This document shows positions 19,115 to 28,294 of a stretch of DNA of 64,000 nucleotides, in pieces. The notes beneath the pieces are model-generated. The model saw nothing but the letters and a program-made list of their open reading frames with translations. It did not search any database and was not told where the DNA came from. Origin of the DNA: Phytophthora quininea (Eukaryota; Oomycota; Peronosporomycetes; Peronosporales; Peronosporaceae). Both the position numbers and the translations under genes were made by a program. The stretch's first letter is position 1, and every line of letters starts with the position of its first letter. The stretch covers positions 60,604 to 124,603 of the forward strand of contig JAAVTG010000388.1 in assembly GCA_011947345.1 (NCBI GenBank). The letters are read 5' to 3'.

Positions 19115-19264
19115 CTAGTGGAGGCCGCCGGCCTGGCTTTCGGTTCGCTGATAGCCGCGGTTGTAGACCCCTGGGTTTTCTCCTCGGCCGTTGGCTTCGG
19201 CGCCGACTTGAACCAAACCGAGAACGGCGATAATGGCGAGCGAGAATCCCTTCACGAACTGCAT
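19115..19264 (-). CDS. Short secreted peptide, member N
   Basis: Encodes 49 aa. The signal peptide is MQFVKGFSLAIIAVLGLVQVGAEA and the mature part carries NGRGENPGVYNRGYQR followed by a TESQAGGLH tail. There is no cysteine. It is the intact inverted paralogue of K (15525-15785), with homology extending at least 250 bp upstream on both copies. Upstream on the minus strand, CTCATTCTCCAATTTTC (19302-19318) is a near-perfect Inr/FPR. This is one of the cleanest members and a good reference for the family. Confidence 0.8.
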   Translation of the reverse strand: MQFVKGFSLAIIAVLGLVQVGAEANGRGENPGVYNRGYQRTESQAGGLH

Positions 19265-19299
19265 TGTTGCTTGGTACTGGAAGTTGTTGATGATACCAA

Positions 19300-19319
19300 G
19301 AAAATTGGAGAATGAGAGA
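19300..19319 (-). promoter_or_regulatory. Inr/FPR core promoter of peptide gene N
   Basis: Minus-strand CTCTCATTCTCCAATTTTCT fits the oomycete Inr plus FPR consensus and lies about 36-55 bp upstream of the ATG at 19264. Confidence 0.65.
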
Positions 19320-19739
19320 AGCGGCACGAGCTTTGCGTTTGTTCGATGCGGCGATAATCACCTCTGGTGAACTTTGCTAGCTGCCGTAAACAGTATACAG
19401 TGTTGTCGTGATGCCAAGGGAGCATTGATGTGATCGTCACCATAGCTAAGGTGATGTAAATAATGTTCTTGGCATCACGTCAACAAGTATGACTCTGCTT
19501 CGATACGGAATTTGTTAAAATTTATCTCTATCCGCACGTCAATACTGGTCGGCTTGGAACCCTTTCCATTTCCTCATTGCAGCCCAAGCACGATAAAAAG
19601 GCATGAGGAAGTGCCATTTATCATTAACAAAACATTTCCAGAAATGCCGTCATTGTTTATTGCGGAGTGTGCGAGCTAGTGACACTAGAACCCGAGGATC
19701 GGGTCGTCTGGATCTTCCTCATGGATTTATGGCGGTGGT

Positions 19740-19920
19740 GCTGTAGGGCATTTAAAAAGCCAATGGAAGATGCCAAGCTGACACCCGCTGTCGAGTACTG
19801 GAGGAGGTGGCATTTGTTCATCCTGTCAAGCTTCTGAGCGGAGGAGATGTCGCCGTGCCCGTCATCATTGCGACCAAACTGAAAGCATATCCGAAGCAAA
19901 GTGCATGAGTGAGGTCGATG
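19740..19920 (-). pseudogene. Paralogue of the 13740 Pro-rich secreted gene, frameshifted
   Basis: Direct repeat of 13740-13910 with its flanks. The downstream half matches (Q-M-P-P-P-P-V-L, then a QLGIFHWLF stretch and a Pro-rich end), but frames differ between the signal-peptide region and the C-terminal half, and the ATG of the first copy is not preserved in a usable frame. Unlike the first copy, the frame here passes the position of the GTAAGT/TAA stop and ends in a Pro run. Confidence 0.5.
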
Positions 19921-20389
19921 GAACTCCAATTGAGGCTGGGTGAGTTGAAAGCTGCCGGTCCTGCACAGCTTCCAACGATTTCTGCAAAGGCGTTGCGTGC
20001 ACAATTCGGATACCGTTATGTCATACAGATTCAGGCCTTGACAGTGACTAGACCACTTCAACAACAACTTCACGAGCGAGATTACGGGCAGATGAACAAC
20101 AAGACATAGAACACCACATCGATTGAGAAGCCGGTTGATTCAAATGAATACGTCTTCAAAGCAATCCTAACAAAACCGGTATTGTATCATCGTGCGCGCA
20201 GCACAGACCCATTTCTATCTGAGACCGAGTCCACCACATCTTTCTAACACTGCTCTGCATACCTTTTCAGTCGACGCGTAGCTTGTACTGACGGTTGAAG
20301 TCAACTCTAACATTTGGCAAAACAGCTAAACCGTGCCTTCAATTCGACGCACAGCGCCAACGACACCAAGGATTTGTTAACTGGCGTAT

Positions 20390-20540
20390 TTGTATTAGTC
20401 ACTTCAGCGTGTTTACGGACAGCGTTGAAGCTGTTGCTCGCCACCCCATTGATTACAAGCTTGCACATTATTAGTCACTCAAACTGAGCGAATGCTCAGT
20501 CAGAGCGCTCAACTGCTTGGCTTTCATTTCTGCATTTGAC
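20390..20540 (+). promoter_or_regulatory. Upstream blocks and Inr of peptide gene O
   Basis: TTTGTATTAGTCAC plus GCGTGTTTAC (20390-20415) and GATTACAAGCTTGCACATTA with AGTCAC (20451-20478) repeat the paired blocks before gene B with matching spacing. CTTTCATTTCTGCATTTGAC (20521-20540) is the Inr-like element about 45-65 bp before the ATG at 20585. Confidence 0.5.
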
Positions 20541-20584
20541 TGCGGACACCAACACACTTCCAATTCAAGCTAAAAGACCCCAAG

Positions 20585-20728
20585 ATGCAGATGTTCAAGC
20601 TTCTCGTCGTCACTCTCGTTGCCTTGGCGAGCGTGACAATGGTCGACGCGGCGGCGAAAGAGCACCAAAGCCCTTACAACCGCGTGAATCCTTCCCCTCC
20701 GGGGGGCAACAGCAAAAACCGTGGCTAG
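20585..20728 (+). CDS. Short secreted peptide, QSPYNR subfamily, member O
   Basis: Encodes 47 aa. The signal peptide is MQMFKLLVVTLVALASVTMVDA and the mature ~25 aa contains KEHQSPYNRVNPSPPGG and ends SKNRG. There is no cysteine. Complete upstream blocks and Inr are present. It is closest to L and M. Role unknown; a secreted signalling or host-directed peptide is possible but untested. Confidence 0.75.
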   Translation: MQMFKLLVVTLVALASVTMVDAAAKEHQSPYNRVNPSPPGGNSKNRG

Positions 20729-20996
20729 GCTTACCCGTCAAAATCCGGAGGCAGCATTAGGTCAACACAGTTCGAAGTTCTGTACTCCAGAAAAGAAATA
20801 CAAGCAATGCAAATTCACCGCCTCGGTAGCAATTAAAGTCCGTACATTGTTGCCTTTGCAGTATATTTCACCAGTCATGACTTCCTTACGAGCTACATCC
20901 AACTGTCATTTTTTTCCGGATAGTTGAACGTTGGGCATCCCACTTGCAGCAGCAACACGGCAAAGCTCTCCCGGAGCCGTCAAATTCCGTTAAGAC

Positions 20997-21383
20997 ATTC
21001 AGACCGCCAAGACTCTCGTCGTTGTCGCCGTCACCACACTGTCCACGGCAGCAGGAAATGCTGCTGAGAACCAAAGAAACAACAACAAGCATCCTTCAGG
21101 GACATCGATAATTTTGTCTAATAAAGCTGTTAAGTCAGCACGCGCAAGGCACCCAAACATTTTGAGCAACAACAAAAGTGAGATAGCTGAACACGACTTT
21201 TTGTCGGCAGGCGCTACTGCAAACTGTTTTACTTCACGGGATTCGGACATTGTAGATGCATTGGCGTGGACCAGGCTGAGTACGGCGATGATACCGATCA
21301 CGACGATCTTGGTGGTGACACAAAGCAAACTGAAGAAAAGTACAGGATCTTGCCTGGGACTGCTAAATCTCTTGCGTTCGTAA
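20997..21383 (+). pseudogene. Secreted-protein gene with ATG changed to ATT
   Basis: A 128-codon open frame begins at ATT (20997-20999) with a signal-like IQTAKTLVVVAVTTLSTAAG and AAENQRNNNKHP. The 5' part is paralogous to the intact gene at 22178 (shared ACTCTCGTCGT and CAGGAAATG strings), where the start is ATG. The remaining frame is basic and then hydrophobic. A minus-strand frame (20999-21571) also shows a signal-like stretch opposite this one, without a start in place. Both cannot be original; I favour the plus strand because of the paralogue. Confidence 0.4.
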
Positions 21384-22119
21384 CATGGCGCAACTCTCGC
21401 CGTTGCTGTCGTTGTAGTGCCTGGTGTGATATAAGTCATTCGGCAGTTTTGTGGTAGCATGATATCCTTGCTAGCTACAGTAGCAGCAACAAAGTGAATT
21501 GCACCACAAAATATAACAGAAGAGACGCTTCTTGGCTCTTTGTTCATTGCTGAGTTCGTGTACTTTACCAAAAAAAAATATCGCCGTCACATATACACCA
21601 AACAAGGGGTACCAGCAACTCAAAAACGTATACATGAATCATTTCATCAGACACTGATGGCAAAGTACATTGTTCATTGACGGATTGTTTACAGTCGCTT
21701 TCTGCTTGTTAATGTCGTTTGTCGGACTCGAGTTTTCTCGTTATCGGACTCCTTTATTCACTAAAAATCAATTTGTTAGAGATATGCTGTTTCGAGCGAC
21801 CACAGTTGCTGCAGTCTTGTCCAGCATGGTGGCGACGCCGGTGAGGTTTGTTTTGATCAATGATTTTCACATGGACCATCTGCGAGATTAGTGGTCGAAG
21901 ATGTCCAAAGTACTAGACATCCCCGAAATCTGTACTTCAACCAATTGCAAATTGTTAATCTCATTGGAAATCGCAGCAACTCGAAAGAAAAAAATTAAAT
22001 CGCTGACGACTCGCGCAAAATGTATTCTGTGGCTTATTATCAAAATTGAGCTGACAACGAAAAAAAAGCAGTGTTCATTCTCCCTAGAAACCAAGATCGG
22101 TAAAGCCCCACTCTATGGA
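21384..22119. other. Intergenic, no supported gene
   Basis: AT-rich sequence with small frames. I see no known element until the promoter at 22120. Confidence 0.35.
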
Positions 22120-22177
22120 TCTCATTCCTGAATTCGGCTCGCAGCTCTCAAAGGTCCCGAAAGCCCAACAAACCGAC

Positions 22178-22588
22178 ATGAAGACTGCTAACACTCTCGT
22201 CGTCATTGTTCTACTAAGCGTGACGACAGGAAATGTGGATGCCACGAAAGCTAGCAATCTGAAAAGGATAGCCATACTGAAGTCGGGCCCGGAGTCAACA
22301 ACGGCCTCCACAAGAAAACGCAGCAAAGTCAACACGAATGCGCTTTCGTCGGCAAAAGGTGCGTGGCGTCTGGTGCGAGGTCGCAGGTCAAACCCGCCGT
22401 CTTTACAATGCGATCTAGTCGTGTATCTTTGGTTGTTGAACCACCAGCAAGACATGGCATTTGTGACCAAAGAACAAGAATTACCACAAAACCAACAGGC
22501 CAGACAATTTCTCAATTCTGGCTCGCGACAGCGGCTTTCTTCACTATGTAAGTCATTTCCACTGACGCTTTCTCCACTCAAATATTAA
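22178..22588 (+). CDS. Small secreted basic protein
   Basis: Encodes 136 aa. The signal peptide is MKTANTLVVIVLLSVTTGNVDA and the mature part TKASNLKRIAILKSG onwards is rich in Lys, Arg, Ser and Thr, with a single Cys pair near the middle and end. No domain is recognised and there is no clear RxLR or EER. The start at 22178 is preferred over the in-frame ATG at 22115 because an Inr/FPR (TCTCATTCCTGAATTCGGC, 22120-22138) lies between them and the shorter form opens the signal peptide. Candidate apoplastic or cytoplasmic effector, by context. Confidence 0.5.
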   Translation: MKTANTLVVIVLLSVTTGNVDATKASNLKRIAILKSGPESTTASTRKRSKVNTNALSSAKGAWRLVRGRRSNPPSLQCDLVVYLWLLNHQQDMAFVTKEQELPQNQQARQFLNSGSRQRLSSLCKSFPLTLSPLKY

Positions 22589-23041
22589 GCTGTCAAATCC
22601 GCAGATTCCGCCATTTGAGATGGCCACGGCCAAGAAGGAGAAATTGCTCTCACGTGCATCCATTCACTTCAAACGAAATATCGACGCTTCACCAAAGGCA
22701 TCGACTGATAATCATGATAGCTAATGGTGATCGCTGGATGTAGTCGCTCTACAAGAAGCATGCACTCTTATCAACAATGAGACCCCTGGGCCGATAGTAC
22801 GTATTCCCACGTGTAGGGTTTATTGTACGGTGGAAAGTCACGTTGGGCATCATGATAATATCATGACATTATGATCGCCAACGGCACATTCTCGGCCGCA
22901 TTGGGTCTTCATAGAGCACCCAGTTCAAACGATAGAACCAAAAGAAAATCGCCAGATACAACATGAAGTCGAGACAGTGGATCTGCATGTCGTTAGAATC
23001 GCGTCTTGATTCCGAGTTAACGCATCTTGCATCCCACCGCT
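22589..23041. other. Intergenic, no supported gene
   Basis: I see no gene or repeat that I can support. Confidence 0.35.
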
Positions 23042-23165
23042 CTACACGCGTCCGTGCGGTAGGTCTCCGAAGTCGCTGGGCTCTGGGGTTGGACTATTGG
23101 CACGGTTAAAACGTCCAGGGTTCTCGCTGGTAATACTGTGAACGCTCAGCTTTGGAGAGTTGCAT
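23042..23165 (-). pseudogene. Peptide-family relic, member Q, signal peptide deleted
   Basis: On the minus strand the start MQLSK (from 23165) is followed directly by the end of the signal region, so about 12 codons of hydrophobic core are missing and the frame is broken. In the second frame the core SENPGRFNRANSPTPEPS is intact and ends at TAG (23042-23044). An Inr-like TTCATTTCTCGATTCTCG (23193-23210) survives upstream. Pseudogene. Confidence 0.65.
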
Positions 23166-23534
23166 ATTGGTTTGTTTGGTTTGTGTCCACGTCGAGAATC
23201 GAGAAATGAAGCAACAGCGGCACGTGTGCACGTTTGAACGTTGGAAAACTCGACACATTCACGCCATTAGCCACGAAATACCACGATACAGAGATGGCTG
23301 TGCATAAGGTGATCGTCCTCCACGTATTGACTCCAAAGTACTTGTAGTCCCAACGCTTTGAAGAAAAAATCACACCTGGATATGTCCTTGTCGACGATTC
23401 ACAGCGTTCTTCTTGAAAGTTCATCAGCCCTCGTTGCAGTCGTAGTTGTCATGTTTCGCCGATGAGAAACTTTTGCGTGTCAACTAATTTAAAAAGGTCA
23501 TTTATGTAATATCACTTGCATTTTTCCTGTGGTC
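23166..23534. other. Divergent intergenic region
   Basis: Separates the last peptide relic (minus strand) from the conserved gene block. Apart from the Inr of member Q, I see nothing. Confidence 0.35.
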
Positions 23535-24167
23535 ATGGGAGACTCGCAGAATTGGTCGTCGTTCGACGACGAGCCCAAGCCCAAGGCGGCGCCCGTGAAG
23601 ACAGAGACGCCGGCGCTGAATGAAGAGGACACGCAGCTCAAGGGGATCGGCGCGTTGACACAGCCGCAGACGCTGCGCCTGCTGCGCAATCGCCTCATCT
23701 TCGGCAGCCTCGTGGGTTTTGTTACCGGCGCCACATTTGGAGGCAGTAAGTTGAAACCCTCTCATTTTCTGTATATATTATTATATTTATTATATTCTTC
23801 GCAGTTGATGGCGCGAAAAGATACATGAAGATGCACGGCAAATTGGCGCCTGCCGCTGCTAGCAGCATCGCTCGAGGCGCGGGTGTGACGGGAGGAGCTT
23901 TCTCCGGGTAAGGCTGTTCATTTGCAGCGCCTCTCCTATTTTATTATACTAATGTTTTCTATTAGCTTCTTCTTCTTGTACCAGGGTTTGAAGACGGCGT
24001 TGGTGACGCAGCGAGGGCAAGACGACTTGACGAATGCTGGCATCGCCACAGTAGCTGCCGGCCTGCCGTTCATCCGCTCCACCGTCATGAAGCAGAACTT
24101 GCCCTACGCTTTGATGCTCGTAGCACTCGACCACTTCCACGAGGAAATCAACGAGTACCGCAACTAG
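23535..24167 (+). CDS. Tim17/22/23-like small membrane protein, three exons
   Basis: Exons 23535-23745, 23805-23907 and 23966-24167 give 171 aa. Introns are 59 and 58 bp with GTAAGT and GTAAGG donors, AG acceptors, and a TACTAAT-type branch site in the second. The N-terminus is acidic and soluble (DDEPKPKAAP). Then come Gly-rich hydrophobic segments (GSLVGFVTGATFGG, RGAGVTGGAFSGFFFLY, AGIATVAAGLPF) in the pattern of the Tim17/Tim22/Tim23 superfamily of mitochondrial inner-membrane proteins. The C-terminus is FHEEINEYRN. The exact subfamily (translocase, complex I assembly factor or other) cannot be told from this. It is a conserved-looking gene, unlike its left neighbours. Confidence 0.7.
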
Positions 24168-24401
24168 ATTCTGTAGAACTTGCACCTTGCGTTGCAGCGT
24201 CAACGTGTGTCTCGCAATAGCCGCAAGGCATCTTCACAATCACTGCGTTTGGAAGAGGAACATTCGCCAAGTACGTGGCAGTGACCCGGCGATGTCACCC
24301 TGTCCACTAAAATACCTTGCGTTTTGTATTGCATCAACGTTGAACCGCCGAGATCCTCTCAGTCTGCAATTTGCGCCCCAAGAGTCACATCACCGTCTAA
24401 G

Positions 24402-26290
24402 ATGGTCGGTTCCTTCGGCCCGCAAGGCTTCCGCGAGTGCAATGGCGACTACCGCGCCGAGTCCGACATGGAAGACACGTCGCTGCCGCTCTACCGCTTC
24501 CAGCCGAGCCTCCCTCGCCTCCCGGTGCCGCCTCTGAAGGAAACGGTGGCCCTCTACCTAGAGACCCTACGCCCCCTCGCCACCGCCTCGGAATTCGCCC
24601 GTTCTAAAGAACTGGCAAGTGAATTCCTCCGTCCGGGAGGCATCGGCGACACTCTGCAACGTCGGCTTCAAGACAGAGCCAAAGAACGCGATAACTCGAG
24701 CTACTTAGCCGAGTGGTGGAACACTTTGGGCTATCTACAAGTCAGAGACCCCGTCGTGTTCAATGTCAGCTACTTCTTCCACTTTGCAGACTCGGTGCAC
24801 CCCGAGCAACGCTCAAATATCGGACGTGCAGCGTCGCTATTGAGAGGTTCGGTGCTTTTTGCACAACAAGTTGCAGACGGCTCGTTGCAGCCGGAACAAC
24901 TCGGCAAGAACAAGACGCCCGTGTGTGCTACTGCCTACAAGTACATGTTCAATGCCTGCAGGATCCCACACCGCGGACAAGACTCGTACCGGATTTATGA
25001 CCCCAAAATCTTCACCCACGCGGCCGTTATGAGACACAACAAGTTCTTCAAATTGGAGCTGCTGGACGAGAAAACCAAGCAACCTTTGGGTTTTGAAGCG
25101 CTTTGCTTCCAGTTGGCGAGGATCTTGGACGTTGCTGGAGCCAAAGAGTCGGCTGTGGGGGCCTTGACGTCGCAAGATCGAGATTTATGGGCAGATGCGA
25201 GAGACGAGCTGATCCGAGCATCTCCTAGCAACGAGGAGGCCTTAAAGGCCATTGAGAGCTCGTTGTTGGTGCTCAACTTGGACGACGAAGCTCCAGTGTC
25301 GAGAGCGGAGGTAGCTAGAGGACTCTGGCACGGCAACGGGCGGAATCGCTTCTTCGACAAGTGCATTCAGATCGTCGTGTTTGAGAACGGTAAGGCTGGG
25401 TTGTTAGGAGAGCACTCGATGCTGGATGGCATGCCCATGGCCCGCTACACGGACTACTTGCTGTCGAGACTTCACCATGGCCAAACGGACTTGGGTCCGC
25501 GTGGTCAGACCACAGCTCAATTAGAACGCTCGCTGCCAAAGCCGAACCAACTCACCTTCCGCTTTACGACGCAAACGCTGCGTAACATTGCAGAGGCCGA
25601 GAAGGTCTTCGATCAGACTGTGGTCGACCACGAAGTATTCGTGCAAGCTTTCTACGGATACGGAGCTCGCGCTATCAAAGGTTTCCGTTGCAGTCCGGAC
25701 GCCTTTGTGCAGCTTGCTATCCAATTGGCCTACAAGAAGCTGTTCAAAAAGAACGCAGCGACCTACGAAGCTTCGCAAACGCGTCTCTTCCTACACGGGC
25801 GTACCGAGACGACGCGCAGTTGCTCAACTGCAAGCGCGAAGTTTACGGATGCCATGGTGGACGCTTCGGGCTCTGTGACTTTCGAGGAAAAGAAGAAGTT
25901 GCTGTTAGCTGCTGCGAATGCGCACGTTGCTTATATGCGCAAGGCTGGCGCTGGCCGTGGCGTCGACCGCCATATCTTAGGAATGAAGCTGCTAGTGCAG
26001 CCTGGAGAGCGCGTGCCGTTCTTTGAGGACCCAGTCATGGCCAGAGCGAGTCGTTGGCTCATTTCCACGAGCCACCTCACGAACGAACTGTTTGACGGCT
26101 GGGGATGGGGGAAGTCGTGCCCGAGGGACTTGGCATTGCCTACAGCGTCAAGGATCAGTCGATCCAGTTCAACATTGCTTGCCGCCAACATGGCAGCTGG
26201 GGTGCGCGTATGGGCCACCTGCTCGAGGAGAGCCTCGTCGAGATGCAGCAACTCTTCGACCAGCTGAAGGAGGTTGGCGCCAAGCTGTAA
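24402..26290 (+). CDS. Carnitine O-acetyltransferase family protein (one-base frameshift near the 3' end)
   Basis: Choline/carnitine acyltransferase family, about 629 aa when read across the break. It exchanges acetyl or acyl groups between CoA and carnitine, usually in mitochondria or peroxisomes. Visible signatures are the N-terminal LPRLPVPPLKETVALYL, the catalytic-His segment GLLGEHSMLDGMPMARY, the YEASQTRLFLHGRTE block and the STS motif in WLISTSHLTN. The frame is continuous to FDGWGWG near 26110, where one base is missing in a run of G (GGATGGGGGAAG). The normal C-terminal end (VVPEGLGIAYSVKDQ onwards) follows in the next frame to TAA 26290. Because the rest is intact and conserved, a sequence error is more likely than a pseudogene. 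It is a single exon. It converges with the phosphatase gene, 103 bp apart. Confidence 0.9.
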
Positions 26291-26393
26291 GTGCGTTGAA
26301 TGTTGCGGACGTATAGGCAGCACACTTTGCATTAAAAAAATACTTGACACAACCTGAAGCAGATTGTATTCAAATACATGTGAAAGATCGCAG

Positions 26394-27125
<732 letters not shown>

Positions 27126-27403
27126 GAGATCAATAAAAAGAATACTGACGGGTGATTGGTCGAAAAGAAAACCACTTATCTCAGTGGTCGTAAGCTGATG
27201 TTTCGACGGCGCATGTTTTCATCCACTACATGTAATACACCCGTCGGGATATGTGCTGCCGATTCTTAGGTTACATATTCAAAAATGCTTTACGTTTGAC
27301 CTCGGCCGATATTTCCCTTTTTACAGCACAGGATCCAGCACGCAATCGAAGGAAACATTCCCTATCGCACGAGAACATTTTTTTCGAGGAAGCCGCGGGT
27401 GAA

Positions 27404-28294
27404 TCAAACGATCACTTTTTCACTCAGACAACTATTTCTTCCACCACTGACAATGAATGGGCTGTTATAACGACACTCTAGTTGCGACGGCTGCGCTTGC
27501 AGTTGGTCGCAGGGGCGGGTGTACTCGCCGTCGTTGGCAGCCGGCTCAGGTGTCGAAGCGGTGGAGGGAGTGGAAGGGGTCGACGGGGTGGAAGGGGTGT
27601 TCGCCGTCGATGGGGTGGAAGGCGTGTTAGCCGTCGACTGGGTGCTGGGTGTCGAAGCAGTGGCGGGGGTCGTGGCCGGGGTCGTGGCCGGGGTCGATGA
27701 GTCGGTACTAGAGGTCGAGGTCGATGAGCCACCGTTGGAGCTGCCCGAAAGCGGCACGCAGTTGGTGTAAACCTGCCACGGTGAGCCGTCCATGGTGAGC
27801 CAATAGAAGGTGAAACGCTTGGCACCAGCGCACTTAGCCTTGTTGTACGGCACGAGACCGCCAGGGTGTGCCGAGCGGCAGTCGGGCGTGTGCGGAATGA
27901 CCAGTACGTCGTCACAGTACGCCTCACACGGGCCCTGGTGGATGAAGCCGTCGTTGAAATTGATCTCGGCCGGCAGTGGCTGCGGCGTGCCATTCGGGTC
28001 CGAGTAGCCGCACTGCGGGGTCGATCCGGTCGTCGAGGCGCCGCTCATGTTTTGGTACTTGAGGATGAATTCCTTGAGCGACAAGTCCTGCTTGAGGAAT
28101 GCCTTGTCAAAGGCGTTGGTGTAGTTCTGCTCCCACTTGACCGGCATGACATCGGGGTTAATCGTTGCGCAGACATTGCCGCCCCACTTGTGGTATGTCG
28201 CCTTGGGTGCATTGAGTGTGCCGTGGGCGTCGACCGAAGGCGCCTGGAAAGCGAGCACCGCAACGGAGGCGGCAACAGCGAAGCGAGAGGCCAT
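27404..28294 (-). CDS. Secreted lytic polysaccharide monooxygenase, AA17-like
   Basis: Encodes 296 aa. Signal peptide MASRFAVAASVAVLAFQAPSVDA is cleaved before HGTLNAP, leaving the N-terminal His needed for the copper-binding histidine brace. A second His candidate lies in GFIHQGPCEAYCDD, and FTFYWLTMDG may carry the axial aromatic. Cysteines are spaced as in a disulfide-rich secreted fold. Residues ~190-255 form a Ser/Thr/Pro repeat linker (STPSTANTPSTPSTP), followed by a short C-terminal part with EYTRPCDQLQAQPSQL. This fits the oomycete-specific AA17 family, reported to cleave pectin-type homogalacturonan during plant infection. The last ~28 residues may be read-through beyond the family's usual end. 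There is no intron. An Inr-like CGCCATTCCCGAACC lies about 40 bp upstream. Confidence 0.85.
   Translation of the reverse strand: MASRFAVAASVAVLAFQAPSVDAHGTLNAPKATYHKWGGNVCATINPDVMPVKWEQNYTNAFDKAFLKQDLSLKEFILKYQNMSGASTTGSTPQCGYSDPNGTPQPLPAEINFNDGFIHQGPCEAYCDDVLVIPHTPDCRSAHPGGLVPYNKAKCAGAKRFTFYWLTMDGSPWQVYTNCVPLSGSSNGGSSTSTSSTDSSTPATTPATTPATASTPSTQSTANTPSTPSTANTPSTPSTPSTPSTASTPEPAANDGEYTRPCDQLQAQPSQLECRYNSPFIVSGGRNSCLSEKVIV

Noticed and set aside
20999..21571. Minus-strand frame with a signal-like stretch (KIVVIGIIAVLSLVHANA)
   Set aside because: No start codon at the signal peptide, and it lies antisense to a frame with a recognisable paralogue at 22178.
1058..23165. Interpretation of the peptide family as PcF-type toxins or elicitins
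   Set aside because: PcF proteins and elicitins are defined by conserved cysteine patterns; these mature peptides mostly have no cysteine.
27519..27770. Val/Gly-rich plus-strand frames opposite the LPMO linker
   Set aside because: They are antisense shadows of the Ser/Thr/Pro repeat linker of the AA17-like gene.
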